From Bordetella hinzii LMG 13501 (GTDB lineage Bacteria > Pseudomonadota > Gammaproteobacteria > Burkholderiales > Burkholderiaceae_B), in contig NZ_LRUJ01000007.1 in the NCBI RefSeq assembly GCF_001548475.1, positions 1 to 64,000 on the forward strand: a DNA stretch of 64,000 bases, read 5' to 3'. Positions 17,475-28,366 of the stretch are shown here, piece after piece. The translations under genes and the position numbers were made by a program. The first letter of the stretch is position 1. Every line of letters starts with the position of its first letter. A model generated the notes under the pieces. The model was not told the DNA's origin and searched no databases. It saw only the letters and a list, made by a program, of their open reading frames with translations.

Positions 17475-19376
17475 ATGCGGGCAGTCGTGATGGGTCAAGG
17501 TCGCCGGACGGGCTGGCAGGTTTTCTGGCTGCTTGCGCTCTGCCTGCTGGCCGTGCTGGCGGGCTCGCGGGCCACGGCCGGCGAAGCGGATTTCCTGGAG
17601 CCCGAGCGGGCCTTCCAGCTGAGCGCGGACCAGCCCGCAGCCGATCTGCTCGAGCTGCGTTTCAAGGTGGCGCCGGGCTACTACATGTACCGCGAGCGAT
17701 TCGAGCTGGCCAGCCAGCCGGAGTCGTCGATCAATAGCGCCGCCGCTGTCTTTCCGACGGGTGAGGTCAAGTACGATCCCACCTTCGAGAAAGACATGGA
17801 GGTCTATCACCAGGACGTGCTGATCCGCGTGCCGTTGGCCTTGGCGGGGCAGCCGGCGCGGCTGCGCGTGACCAGCCAGGGCTGCGCCGACGCCGGCCTG
17901 TGCTATCCGCCGATGTCGCACCTGGTGACGCTCGCGCCGCAGGGCGCGGGCTATGCGATCCAGGTCTCGGCCATCGAACCCGGCCAGGAGGCCGCGGCGC
18001 TCGCGGGCGCGGCCGCCGCGCCTGCCGCCGCGCCGGCCTCCGGCCTGGGCGCCTTGCTCGGCGCCGGCGATGTCGGCCTGGCCGGGGCCATCGGCGGCCT
18101 GGGCATCCTCGGCACGGCCGGCGTGTTCTTCGTATTGGGCCTGCTGCTTGCCTTCACGCCCTGCGTGCTGCCCATGATCCCCATCCTGTCGTCCATCATC
18201 ATCGGCCGCGAGGGGCAGGCCGCCGTCTCGCGCGGGCGCGGCCTGGGCCTGGCCGCGGCCTATGTGCTGGGCATGTCCATCGTCTATACCGCCCTGGGCG
18301 TGGCCGCCGGCCTGAGCGGCGCGGGTCTGGCCGCCTGGCTGCAGACGCCCTGGATCCTCACGCTCTTTGCCATCCTGCTGGCCTTGCTGGCGCTGGCGAT
18401 GTTCGACGCCTACACGCTGCAGCTGCCCGCCTCATGGCAGGCCCGGCTGTCGGCGCGCTCCAACCGCATTCCTGGCGGGCGCTACACCGGCGCCCTGTTG
18501 ATGGGCGCGATTTCCGCGCTCATCGTCGGTCCTTGCGTGGCCGCGCCCTTGGCGGGCGCCTTGCTCTATATCTCCCAGACCGGCGATGTGTGGCTCGGCG
18601 CCGCCGCACTGTTGGCCATGGCCTGGGGCATGGGGGTGCCGCTGCTGGCCGTCGGCGCGTCCTCGGGCGCGCTGCTGCCCAAGGCCGGCGCCTGGATGGA
18701 CGGCGTCAAGCGGCTTTTCGGCATGCTGCTGCTGGCCACCGCCTGGTGGATGTTGATACCGGTGCTGCCCGGCTGGGCGCTGATGCTGGGCTGGGCCCTG
18801 CTGGCCATGGTGGCGGCCGTCATGCTGCGCGCCTTCGAGGCGCTGCCGGCCGGCGCCGGGGCGGCCCGCATGTTCGCCAAAGGCCTGGGCCTTCTGCTCG
18901 CCCTGGCCGCGCTGGTGTGGATCGTCGGCGCGGCCAGCGGCGGGCGCGATGCGCTCGCACCGCTGAGCCATCTCGCGGCGCGCCAGGACAATGCGCCGGC
19001 GGGCGCGCATCCCTCGTTCACGCGGGTGCGTTCGGTGGCCGAGCTGGATGCCGCCCTGGCGGCGAGCACACGGCCGGTGATGCTGGACTTCTATGCCGAC
19101 TGGTGCGTGTCCTGCCGCGAGATGGAGCGCTTTACCTTCACCGATCCGGGCGTCGCGCAACGCATGGCCGGCATGCTGCTGCTGCAGGCGGATGTAACCC
19201 AGAACAATGCCGAGGATCGCGCCCTGCTCAGGCGTTTCAAGCTCTTCGGTCCTCCGGGCATCATATTCTTCGCACCGGGCGGCCGTTTGCTGGAGCAGCC
19301 GCGCGTGGTGGGTTTCCAGGACGCGGCGCGTTTCTCGGCATCCTTGGACCAGGCCGCGGCGTCAGCACAACAGTAG
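17475..19376 (+). CDS. dsbD: Thiol:disulfide interchange protein DsbD
   Basis: A 633-residue three-domain protein that passes electrons from cytoplasmic thioredoxin to periplasmic thiol proteins. Signal region about 14-36. N-terminal periplasmic domain with QGCADAGLCYPP (Cys137, Cys143). Eight-span membrane domain with TPCVLPMIP (Cys230) and GPCVAAPL (Cys354). C-terminal thioredoxin domain with DWCVSC (Cys544, Cys547). All six redox cysteines are present. It supplies reductant to system II cytochrome c maturation, whose genes lie 4 kb on. 12 bases after cutA, same operon. Confidence 0.97.
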   Translation: MRAVVMGQGRRTGWQVFWLLALCLLAVLAGSRATAGEADFLEPERAFQLSADQPAADLLELRFKVAPGYYMYRERFELASQPESSINSAAAVFPTGEVKYDPTFEKDMEVYHQDVLIRVPLALAGQPARLRVTSQGCADAGLCYPPMSHLVTLAPQGAGYAIQVSAIEPGQEAAALAGAAAAPAAAPASGLGALLGAGDVGLAGAIGGLGILGTAGVFFVLGLLLAFTPCVLPMIPILSSIIIGREGQAAVSRGRGLGLAAAYVLGMSIVYTALGVAAGLSGAGLAAWLQTPWILTLFAILLALLALAMFDAYTLQLPASWQARLSARSNRIPGGRYTGALLMGAISALIVGPCVAAPLAGALLYISQTGDVWLGAAALLAMAWGMGVPLLAVGASSGALLPKAGAWMDGVKRLFGMLLLATAWWMLIPVLPGWALMLGWALLAMVAAVMLRAFEALPAGAGAARMFAKGLGLLLALAALVWIVGAASGGRDALAPLSHLAARQDNAPAGAHPSFTRVRSVAELDAALAASTRPVMLDFYADWCVSCREMERFTFTDPGVAQRMAGMLLLQADVTQNNAEDRALLRRFKLFGPPGIIFFAPGGRLLEQPRVVGFQDAARFSASLDQAAASAQQ

Positions 19377-19389
19377 GCAGGAAATCCCC

Positions 19390-19407
19390 GCGCGGCGCAC
19401 GCCGCGC
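19390..19407 (+). repeat. GC hairpin after dsbD
   Basis: GCGCGGCG and CGCCGCGC with CA between them, 13 bases after the dsbD stop. It is a strong stem without a T run and may end the cutA-dsbD message. Confidence 0.4.
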
Positions 19408-19457
19408 CCCGGCACGCGGAGTAGTATGGCGATTCGGTCCGCCAACCCTCATCCGCC

Positions 19458-20378
19458 GTGAACACCTCAAGCCCACAAGCCACGCCGCTCCCGCCGGGAC
19501 CGGTGTATGTCCAGCTGTTCTTCGTGATGGCGGCGTGGGGGGTGAACCTGGTGGCGGTGAAGTACCTGCTGGGCCAGATGGACGTCTATGTGGTGGCGGC
19601 GGTGCGCATCCTCGTGGCTTTCACGGCGGTGACGTCCTTCATCATGCTGCGCTTCGGGCAGGTGCCGCGCCTGACGCGCGCCCAGCTGGCATGGGTGTTC
19701 TCGGCGGGTTTGCTGGTTGTCTACGGACACCAGATCGCGCTGGTGGCGGGCCTGCGCATGACCACGGCGGCCAATGCCACGCTCATCATGGCCACCAGCC
19801 CCTTGTTCTCGGTCGTGCTGGGCGCGCTGTGCTATCGCGAAAGACTCACGCCGGCCCGTATCGGGGCGGCTGTGCTCGGCCTGGGCGGGGTGGGGCTGGT
19901 GGTGGCCGGCAGCGGCGGCCAGCTGGCGCAGGCGGGCCTGGGCGATCTGCTGGCCCTGCTGGCCGTGGTGGTGTTTGTCGTCGGCGGCCTGGTCATCCAG
20001 CGCGTCTCGCGCGCGCTCGATCCCTTGACCATTCTTTGGTACACCTATCTGGCCGGAGCGGTGGCGCTCACCACCCATGCGGCCCTGTCGCCGGCGACTT
20101 ATCGGGCCGCGTCCTGGACGACGGATCCCTGGGCTTGGACCGTGGTGTTCTTTTCGGCGGTGATCGCCTCGGGAGCCTGCAACCTGCTATGGAATCGCGG
20201 CATCGCGCGCCTGGGCATGAGCCGGGCGGCGATGTTCGTGAATTGGCTGCCCATCTTCGGCCTGCTGGCCGCCGCGGTGTTCCTGGATGAGCGCATCACC
20301 GCGGTGCACCTGGGAGGCCTGGTCTGCGTGCTGCTGGGGACCTGGCTGGGCCTGCGCCCGAGCCGGTCCGCCGCCTGA
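19458..20378 (+). CDS. EamA/DMT-family transporter
   Basis: A 306-residue inner-membrane protein with about ten hydrophobic spans arranged as two EamA repeats (first about 15-145, second about 155-295). AAWGVNLVAVKYLLG and TTAANATLIMATSPLFSVVLG are typical. Family members export amino acids, purines or other metabolites; the substrate is not predictable. Starts with GTG and has no strong ribosome site. It ends 9 bases from hemB, which is convergent. Confidence 0.85.
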   Translation: MNTSSPQATPLPPGPVYVQLFFVMAAWGVNLVAVKYLLGQMDVYVVAAVRILVAFTAVTSFIMLRFGQVPRLTRAQLAWVFSAGLLVVYGHQIALVAGLRMTTAANATLIMATSPLFSVVLGALCYRERLTPARIGAAVLGLGGVGLVVAGSGGQLAQAGLGDLLALLAVVVFVVGGLVIQRVSRALDPLTILWYTYLAGAVALTTHAALSPATYRAASWTTDPWAWTVVFFSAVIASGACNLLWNRGIARLGMSRAAMFVNWLPIFGLLAAAVFLDERITAVHLGGLVCVLLGTWLGLRPSRSAA

Positions 20379-20387
20379 GGCCGGTCT

Positions 20388-22052
<1,665 letters not shown>

Positions 22053-22056
22053 CTAT

Positions 22057-22086
22057 TGTATAATCGCCGGTTTGCAACAGTGGCAA
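22057..22086 (-). promoter_or_regulatory. Predicted engB promoter, overlapping a TATAAT box for the cytochrome gene
   Basis: On the minus strand TTGCCA, an 18-base spacer and TATACA lead toward engB. The same bases on the plus strand contain a perfect TATAAT (22059-22064) facing the cytochrome c gene, though with no good -35 box. The two promoters would overlap back to back. Confidence 0.4.
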
Positions 22087-22235
22087 CAGTAGTCCCCGCG
22101 CGTGGGGGCGGCTCCCAAGGCTTGAGGAGGGCTGAGGGGCTGGCAAAAAAGCCGCATCCGGCTGCGCGGGCAGGCGTCAGGCGCAGTGTGCATGAGCACG
22201 CTGCCTGAGTTCGACATACGATCGTCGAGGTCTAC

Positions 22236-22940
22236 ATGAAGCGTGTGCTGTCCCGGATGGTGGTTGCAAGCGGGCTGATGCTCGGTCTGTCCATCACTAC
22301 TACTATAAGTTTCGCTGCCGAAGGGCCCGCAGGCCCCGCCAAGCCCGATGCGGCCAAAGGCGCCCAGTTGTTCGATCAAGGCGATCCGTCGCGAGGCATC
22401 ATTGCCTGTGCGTCCTGTCATGGGGCGGCCGGCAACAGTAGCATTCCCGCAAATCCCAACCTGGCCGCCCAGCCGCACGAGTATCTGGCCAAGCAGCTGC
22501 ACGACTTCCAGGTCCAGCCAGGCGCCAAGCTGCCGGTGCGCAAGGGCCCGCAAGGCGCACCCACGCCGATGACGGCCATGAGCCAGGCCCTGACGCCGGC
22601 GGACATCCAGAACGTCGCCCTGTATCTGGCGCAGCAGCCCCTGAAAGAGCCCGCCACCGCGGGCTACGAAAAACTCGTCGAGCATGGCCAGAAACTCTGG
22701 CGCGCCGGCGCGGCCGATCGCGGCGTGCCGGCTTGCGCGGCCTGTCACAGCCCCAACGGCGCCGGGCTGCCCGGCCAGTATCCCCGCCTGTCCGGCCAGT
22801 TTCCCGCCTACATCGAGGAGCAGCTCAAGCTGTTCCGCAGCGGCGACCGCGCCAACAGCCAGCCCATGCACGATATCGCCCTGCGCATGACCGATGACGA
22901 TATCAAGGCTGTGGCAGACTATGCGGCAGGTTTGCGCTGA
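22236..22940 (+). CDS. Di-haem cytochrome c4-type protein
   Basis: 234 residues. A signal peptide (about 1-28, ending ISFAA) sends it to the periplasm. Two haem c attachment sites, CASCH at 58-62 and CAACH at 167-171, lie in two homologous halves, the cytochrome c4/class I layout; Met ligands follow each (PMTAMSQAL and PMHDIALRM). It carries electrons toward a terminal oxidase. It directly precedes resB and ccsA, a classic beta-proteobacterial arrangement. Confidence 0.93.
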   Translation: MKRVLSRMVVASGLMLGLSITTTISFAAEGPAGPAKPDAAKGAQLFDQGDPSRGIIACASCHGAAGNSSIPANPNLAAQPHEYLAKQLHDFQVQPGAKLPVRKGPQGAPTPMTAMSQALTPADIQNVALYLAQQPLKEPATAGYEKLVEHGQKLWRAGAADRGVPACAACHSPNGAGLPGQYPRLSGQFPAYIEEQLKLFRSGDRANSQPMHDIALRMTDDDIKAVADYAAGLR

Positions 22941-23037
22941 TTGATCCGACCGCCGGTTCGCGCCGGCGGGCCGGCCCGGGAAACCGGGCGATGCTGTCCA
23001 GGAGGGGGGGCCGGCGGCTCACCCTCTTTTGCTATTG

Positions 23038-25113
23038 ATGACTTCTACTGTTTCCCGCACCGCCTCGCGCAGCCTGCCGCGCGATCTGTTCGAACTCCTG
23101 GGCTCGATGCGCTTCGCCATCAGCCTGCTGATGTTTATTTGCGTGGCCAGCCTGGTAGGCACGGTGTTGCCGCAGAACCGGCCGGCCAGCAACTATATCG
23201 ACCAGTTCGGCCCTTTCTGGTACGAGGTGTTCGACAAGTTTTCCATCTGGCATGTGTACAACAGCTGGTGGTTTCTGGTCATCATGGGCTTTCTGGTGGT
23301 TTCCACCTCGATCTGCCTGATCCGCAATGCCCCCAAGATGCTGCGCGACGCGGCGTCGTTCCGCGAGCATGTGCGCGAGAACAGCCTGCGCGCCTTTCCC
23401 GACCGTGTCCAGATGACTTCGGCCGAGAGCCCGCAGGCCGCGCAGGGCCGGCTGCAGGCCTTGCTGCGGCAGCAGGGCTATGCCGTGCGGCAGCGCCAGG
23501 ACCCGGGCGGCGTGCTGCTGGCGGCCAAAAAGGGCAGCAGCAATCGCCTGGGTTACATCTGCGCCCATGCGTCGCTCATCATCATCTGCGTCGGCGGCCT
23601 GATGGACAGCGAGCTGCCCGTGCGGCTGCAGGTCATGTTCGCCGGCAAGCAGCCGATCACCGAGAACATGTTGATCGCCGATGTGCCGCCCAGCGGCCGG
23701 CTGCCCCTGGCCAATCCCAGCTTCCGCGCCAATGTGCTGGTGCCCGAGGGGGCCGAGCGCAATACCGCCTTGGTCATGGTGGGCGATGGCGTGCTGGTGC
23801 AGCCCCTGCCTTTTACGCTCAAGCTGAAGAAATTCGAGGTGGAGTATTACTCCACCGGCATGCCCAGCCGGTTCGCCAGCCATGTGGAAGTCACGGATCC
23901 GGACGACGGCCATACCTTTGAGCGCGTGATCGAGGTCAACGAGCCGCTGCGGTACAAGGGCGTGACGGTCTATCAGTCCAACCTCGATGACGGCGGCAGC
24001 AAGGTGACGCTGACCGGCTATCCGCTGCGCGGCACGGCCGGGCAGACCTTCTCCGTGCAGGGGACGGTGGGCGAGAGCAACGACCTGAGCGCCAGCGTGG
24101 CGGGTCAACCGACCGAGAGCCTGAAACTCAACATCACGGCCCTGCGGCCCATCAACGTCGAGGACATCACCAGCGGCGATCCGGGCAGGCAGAGCTTCGG
24201 CGAGCACGTCGCGGCCGTGACAGGCAGCGCGGCGGGGCGCAAGAACGAGCACCTGCGCAATCTCGGCCCCACGATCGAGTACCAGCTCGTGGACGCCGCG
24301 GGCCAGTCGAACGAATACCGCGTATACATGCTGCCCGTCCAACTCAACGGCCTGCCTGTCATCCTGGCCGGCGTGCGCCAGAATGCCTCGCAGAATTACG
24401 CCTACCTGCGCATTCCGGCCGACGCGAACGGCTCGCCGGGCGAGTTCATGAAGCTGCGCGCCGCGCTGGCCGATCCGGCCGTGCGGGCCGAGGCCGTCAG
24501 GCGCTTCGTGGAGCGCAACCTGCCGCCCGGCGCCGACCGCCAGGCCCTGACCGCTGCGGCCAGCCGCGGCCTGGATACCTTCGCCTCGGGCGGTTTGCGC
24601 GCCTTGTCCGAACTGCTGCAGGCCAGCACCGAGCCAGCGGACGTCGAGCGCGCCGCCAGCGTGGTGCTGCGACTGCTCAACAGCACGCTGTACGACGTGC
24701 GCGCCATCATGCGCGAGCGCGAGCAGCTGCCCGCCTTGCCCGAAGAGGGGCCCGAGGCCGAGGCGGCCGCGATGTGGCAGCAGGCGGCGATGGGCGCCTT
24801 GTCGGATCTGTCGATCTATCCGGCCCCCATCCTGTTGACGCTCAGCGACTTCCATCAGGTCCAGGCCAGCGGTTTCCAGGTGAGCCGCACGCCGGGCAAG
24901 AACGCGGTGTATCTGGGCTGCCTGCTGCTCATCGTGGGCGTTTTCGCCATGTTCTATATTCGAGACCGGCGCATCTGGATCTGGATCAAACCGCAAGGCG
25001 CGGGCAGCGAAATCCAGGCGGCGATGACGTCGCAGAAGCGTACACTGGACTTTTCCCAGGAATTCGAGCGTTTCCGGGCCGCGCTGACGGACCCGTCCCG
25101 AGGTGAACGATGA
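23038..25113 (+). CDS. resB: Cytochrome c biogenesis protein ResB/Ccs1 (system II)
   Basis: A 691-residue membrane protein. Hydrophobic spans lie near 20-40 (GSMRFAISLLMFICVASLVG), 75-95, 170-190 and 625-645, with a large periplasmic domain between the last two. Together with CcsA it exports haem and ligates it to apocytochrome c. An ATG was chosen at 23038; in-frame TTG codons at 23029 and 23035 are possible and a GGAGG lies too far upstream (about 35 bases) to decide. It overlaps ccsA by 4 bases. Confidence 0.93.
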   Translation: MTSTVSRTASRSLPRDLFELLGSMRFAISLLMFICVASLVGTVLPQNRPASNYIDQFGPFWYEVFDKFSIWHVYNSWWFLVIMGFLVVSTSICLIRNAPKMLRDAASFREHVRENSLRAFPDRVQMTSAESPQAAQGRLQALLRQQGYAVRQRQDPGGVLLAAKKGSSNRLGYICAHASLIIICVGGLMDSELPVRLQVMFAGKQPITENMLIADVPPSGRLPLANPSFRANVLVPEGAERNTALVMVGDGVLVQPLPFTLKLKKFEVEYYSTGMPSRFASHVEVTDPDDGHTFERVIEVNEPLRYKGVTVYQSNLDDGGSKVTLTGYPLRGTAGQTFSVQGTVGESNDLSASVAGQPTESLKLNITALRPINVEDITSGDPGRQSFGEHVAAVTGSAAGRKNEHLRNLGPTIEYQLVDAAGQSNEYRVYMLPVQLNGLPVILAGVRQNASQNYAYLRIPADANGSPGEFMKLRAALADPAVRAEAVRRFVERNLPPGADRQALTAAASRGLDTFASGGLRALSELLQASTEPADVERAASVVLRLLNSTLYDVRAIMREREQLPALPEEGPEAEAAAMWQQAAMGALSDLSIYPAPILLTLSDFHQVQASGFQVSRTPGKNAVYLGCLLLIVGVFAMFYIRDRRIWIWIKPQGAGSEIQAAMTSQKRTLDFSQEFERFRAALTDPSRGER

Positions 25114-26438
25114 ATACCTCCACTCGCGGCCAGATGTGGCACGGCGGCTTTTCCCAGACCGGCGACCAGCGCAGCGTGCGCGGCCGTCCCGATTGGACCG
25201 ATGCGGTTTTTTTCCTGCTGCTTGCAGTGGGGGCGGGCTATGCGCTGACGCGCTTTAGCCAGTCCATGGACTATTACGAGAAGATCATTCTCTGCGGCAC
25301 CGTGCCCGCCCTGGTCTGGCTGGGCTGGCTGTGGCGGCCGCTGCGGCACCTGATGCTGGCCTGTGCGCTGGCCGTCGGCCTGGCCCTCATGCTCTACCAG
25401 AACGACTTGGCCCGGGCCGAGCAGGTCTTTTTCCTGAAATACCTATTCTCTTCGCAGTCCGCCATCCTGTGGATGAGCGCGCTCTTTCTGCTGGCCACCG
25501 CCTGCTACTGGATAGGCATCGTGAGCCCCACGGCGGCCTGGCTGGGCACGGCGCTGACCTGGGGCGCGGTGTTCGCCGGCGTGACCGGCCTGCTGGTGCG
25601 CTGGCGCGAAGGCCATCTGATGGGGCCGGATCTGGGCCATATCCCGGTGAGCAATCTGTACGAGGTCTTCGTGCTGTTTGCGCTCATCACGGCGCTTTTC
25701 TACCTCTATTACGAGCGCAAGTACGCCACGCGGGCGCTGGGCGGCTTTGTGCTGCTGGTGATTTCATCGTCCATGGTGTTCCTGCTCTGGTATGCGTTCA
25801 CGCGCGACGCCGGCCAGATCCAGCCCCTGGTGCCCGCCCTGAAAAGCTGGTGGATGAAGCTGCATGTGCCGGCGAACTTCATCGGGTATGGCACGTTCTC
25901 GCTGGCCGCCATGGTGGGTTTCGCCTATCTGGTCAAGCAGCATGGCGAGACGGCCTCCTGGCGCCGGCTGGCGCCGCTGTTCGTGCTGGGCGTGCTCCTG
26001 TGCGCCGAGCCCATGGTGTTCCGCACCGAGGGCCTGTCGGCGACCTGGATGATCTACGGCGGCGTGAGCGTGGTGATCGTCGGCGCCATCCTGCTGGCGC
26101 GGCGCCGTATCGCGCAGGCGCTGCCCGCGCTGGAAGTGCTCGATGACATCATGTATCGCGCCATCGCGATCGGCTTTGCCTTCTTCACGGTGGCCACCGT
26201 GCTGGGGGCGCTGTGGGCGGCCGACGCCTGGGGCGCCTATTGGCAGTGGGATCCCAAGGAGACCTGGGCCCTCATCGTGTGGCTGAACTACGCCGCCTGG
26301 CTGCATATGCGCCTGATGAAGGGCCTGCGCGGGACCATGGCGGCCTATTGGGCGCTGGTGGGCCTGTTGATCACCGGCTTTGCCTTCCTGGGCGTGAATA
26401 TGTTCCTGTCGGGACTGCACTCCTACGGCGAGCTGTAG
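25110..26438 (+). CDS. ccsA: Cytochrome c biogenesis protein CcsA/CcsB (system II haem handling)
   Basis: A 442-residue multi-span protein with the tryptophan-rich haem-binding WWD motif WGAYWQWDPKETW near residue 375 and the flanking conserved histidines (KLHVPANFIGYG, NYAAWLHMRL). It partners ResB in system II. Translation is coupled to resB by an ATGA overlap. The N-terminal 30 residues are longer than in some homologues but rich in charged residues and plausible. Confidence 0.94.
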   Translation: MNTSTRGQMWHGGFSQTGDQRSVRGRPDWTDAVFFLLLAVGAGYALTRFSQSMDYYEKIILCGTVPALVWLGWLWRPLRHLMLACALAVGLALMLYQNDLARAEQVFFLKYLFSSQSAILWMSALFLLATACYWIGIVSPTAAWLGTALTWGAVFAGVTGLLVRWREGHLMGPDLGHIPVSNLYEVFVLFALITALFYLYYERKYATRALGGFVLLVISSSMVFLLWYAFTRDAGQIQPLVPALKSWWMKLHVPANFIGYGTFSLAAMVGFAYLVKQHGETASWRRLAPLFVLGVLLCAEPMVFRTEGLSATWMIYGGVSVVIVGAILLARRRIAQALPALEVLDDIMYRAIAIGFAFFTVATVLGALWAADAWGAYWQWDPKETWALIVWLNYAAWLHMRLMKGLRGTMAAYWALVGLLITGFAFLGVNMFLSGLHSYGEL

Positions 26439-26445
26439 CCGGAGG

Positions 26446-26475
26446 CGGCAAAGCCCCGCGAACGGGGCTTTGCCG
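26446..26475. terminator. Perfect 13-bp hairpin between convergent ccsA and lysA
   Basis: CGGCAAAGCCCCG and its exact complement flank a CGAA loop. It is symmetrical between the two gene ends and has no T run outside the stem on either strand. Confidence 0.65.
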
Positions 26476-26493
26476 GCAGTCTGGCCGCGGTGC

Positions 26494-27783
26494 TCAGGGC
26501 AGGGTGGATTCGCCCCTGAGCAGGTCCTCGATGGATTCGCGCTGGCGCACGATGTGGTATTGCTCGCCGTCGACCATGACCTCGGCCGCGCGAGGACGGG
26601 TGTTGTAGTTGCCGGCCATGACCATGCCATAGGCGCCGGCTGATTCCAGCGCGAGTACGTCATCTTGTTCGATGGCCAGGCTGCGCTCTTTGGCCAGCCA
26701 GTCGCCGCTTTCGCACACCGGGCCGACCACGTCATAGACGCGCGCCTCGGCATGGCGCGGCACCACCGCGCGCACGCCGTGATACGCCTGATAGAGCGTG
26801 GGGCGCAGCAGGTCGTTCATGGCGGCGTCGACCACGGCGAAGTTGCGTGCCTCGTTGTGCTTGAGGAATTGCACCGTCGTCAGCAGGATGCCGGCATTGC
26901 CGACCAGCGAGCGGCCCGGCTCCAGCACCAGGTGCAGATGGCCGTAGCCACGCGCCTGCAGGCGCGTGAAGACTTCGTCCAGCAGGGTCTTGGGCGAAGG
27001 CGGCACTTCATCCGTGTAGCGGATGCCCAGGCCGCCGCCCAGGTCCAGGTGCTCGATGGCGATGCCTTGCGCGGCCATGCGGTCGATGAGGTCGAGCAGC
27101 TTGTCCAGCGCATCGAAATAAGGGCTGACATCGATGAGCTGCGAACCGATATGGCAGTCCACGCCCACGACTTTCAGGCCAGGCAGGCTGGCCGCGGTCT
27201 GGTAGGCGTGCAGCGCCTCGTCGATCGCGATGCCGAACTTGTTTTCCTTCAGGCCGGTGGAAATATAGGGATGGGTTTGCGCGTCGACATCGGGATTGAC
27301 GCGCAGCGAGACACGCGCCACCCGGCCCTCGGCCTGGGCGACCTTGGACAGGCGGTGCAGTTCGGCGACGGACTCGACGTTGAAGCACTTGACGCCGGCG
27401 GCCAGCGCCTCGCGCATTTCCCATTCTTGCTTGCCCACGCCCGAGAACACGATCTTGGCCGGGTCGCCGCCCACGGCCAGCACGCGCTGGAGCTCGCCGC
27501 CCGACACAATGTCAAAGCCCGCGCCCATGCGGGCGAACTCTTTCAGCACCGCCAGGTTGGAATTGGCCTTCATGCCGTAACACACCAGCACCGGGCGCTC
27601 GCCGATGGCCTCGCGATAGCTGTCATAGGCCGCGCGCAGGGCCGCGCGCGAGTAGACGTACAGGGGCGTGCCCAGCTTGGCCGCCAGGATGTCCAGGGCG
27701 ACGCCTTCGGCGTGCAGCACGCCATGCTCGTAGTGGAAATGCGGATGGCCAGCCAGTTGGGGCTGGGAGGAAGGCGCGGTCAT
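26494..27783 (-). CDS. lysA: Diaminopimelate decarboxylase
   Basis: A 429-residue PLP enzyme making lysine from meso-diaminopimelate. The PLP lysine is in YGMKANSN (Lys72), with HIGSQ, EPGRSLVGNAG and the second-subunit CESGDWLA motif. The gene follows lptM with an ATGA overlap, so lipoprotein and enzyme are co-translated. The pairing lptM-lysA opposite cyaY is common in proteobacteria. Confidence 0.97.
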   Translation of the reverse strand: MTAPSSQPQLAGHPHFHYEHGVLHAEGVALDILAAKLGTPLYVYSRAALRAAYDSYREAIGERPVLVCYGMKANSNLAVLKEFARMGAGFDIVSGGELQRVLAVGGDPAKIVFSGVGKQEWEMREALAAGVKCFNVESVAELHRLSKVAQAEGRVARVSLRVNPDVDAQTHPYISTGLKENKFGIAIDEALHAYQTAASLPGLKVVGVDCHIGSQLIDVSPYFDALDKLLDLIDRMAAQGIAIEHLDLGGGLGIRYTDEVPPSPKTLLDEVFTRLQARGYGHLHLVLEPGRSLVGNAGILLTTVQFLKHNEARNFAVVDAAMNDLLRPTLYQAYHGVRAVVPRHAEARVYDVVGPVCESGDWLAKERSLAIEQDDVLALESAGAYGMVMAGNYNTRPRAAEVMVDGEQYHIVRQRESIEDLLRGESTLP

Positions 27784-27971
27784 GGCAGGGTGGGATTGGT
27801 GGGGATACGGGGCCGGTTTTCGGTTTGCGCGGAGGGTGGTTTCGCGCCGGAGCTACCCTGCTGATCCGAGGGCACCGGCATGTACAGGGGGCCTTTGTAG
27901 CCGCAGGCCGCGATCAGACCGGTGGCCGAAAGCGTGGCTACAATGCGAAAAACCCTGTGGCTGAAGGCCAT
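27780..27971 (-). CDS. lptM: Small lipoprotein LptM (YifL-like), LPS translocon maturation factor
   Basis: 63 residues. A lipoprotein signal peptide (MAFSHRVFRIVATLSATGLIAAC) ends in a lipobox with Cys23, followed by GYKGPLYMP, the conserved YifL/LptM motif next to the acylated cysteine; the remainder is a proline-rich, disordered tail. In E. coli LptM assists oxidative maturation of the LptD/LptE LPS translocon. The gene is often missed or given a longer start. It overlaps lysA and is divergent from cyaY, 40 bases away. Confidence 0.9.
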   Translation of the reverse strand: MAFSHRVFRIVATLSATGLIAACGYKGPLYMPVPSDQQGSSGAKPPSAQTENRPRIPTNPTLP

Positions 27972-28011
27972 GTGGGACACTGGTAACTCCGTAATCGTTG
28001 CAGGTTGGATT

Positions 28012-28341
28012 ATGACCGAAACCGAATTTCTTGCGTTGACCGAACAAGTGCTCGACAGCATCGAGAGCCAGGCCGATGACTGGATGGCCACGCATGATGT
28101 GGACATCGAGGCCAATCGCAGCGGCAATGTCCTGACCCTGATTTTCGAGGACGACACCCACGTCGTCATCAACAGCCAGGCGGCCATGCAGGAGCTTTGG
28201 GTGGCGGCGCGCAGCGGCGGTTTTCATTACCGCTTTGACAGCCACCAATGGCACGACACGCGCGGCGGCCCCAATCTGCCCGACGCGCTGTCCCAGATCT
28301 GCTCGGCCGCCGCCGGCGTGCCCCTGACCGTCCGGGTCTAG
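28012..28341 (+). CDS. cyaY: Iron donor protein CyaY (bacterial frataxin)
   Basis: 109 residues with the frataxin fold: an acidic first helix (TETEFLALTEQVLDSIESQADDW), then DIEANRSGNVLTLIFEDDTHVVINSQAAMQELWVAARSGGFHY. It binds iron and regulates Fe-S cluster assembly with IscS. It is divergent from lptM-lysA and ends 25 bases from the convergent mrcA. Confidence 0.95.
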   Translation: MTETEFLALTEQVLDSIESQADDWMATHDVDIEANRSGNVLTLIFEDDTHVVINSQAAMQELWVAARSGGFHYRFDSHQWHDTRGGPNLPDALSQICSAAAGVPLTVRV

Positions 28342-28366
28342 GAGGGGCGCCGGCCCGGGCGCGGCC

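Noticed and set aside
17900-20290. A 796-codon open frame on the plus strand across dsbD and the EamA gene
   Set aside because: It is arginine/glycine/alanine-rich and out of frame with two clearly conserved proteins; high GC content leaves such frames open by chance.
23000-23037. Earlier TTG starts for resB guided by GGAGGGGGGG
   Set aside because: The purine run is 20-30 bases from these codons, beyond useful spacing; the ATG at 23038 gives the expected N-terminus, though the choice is not certain.
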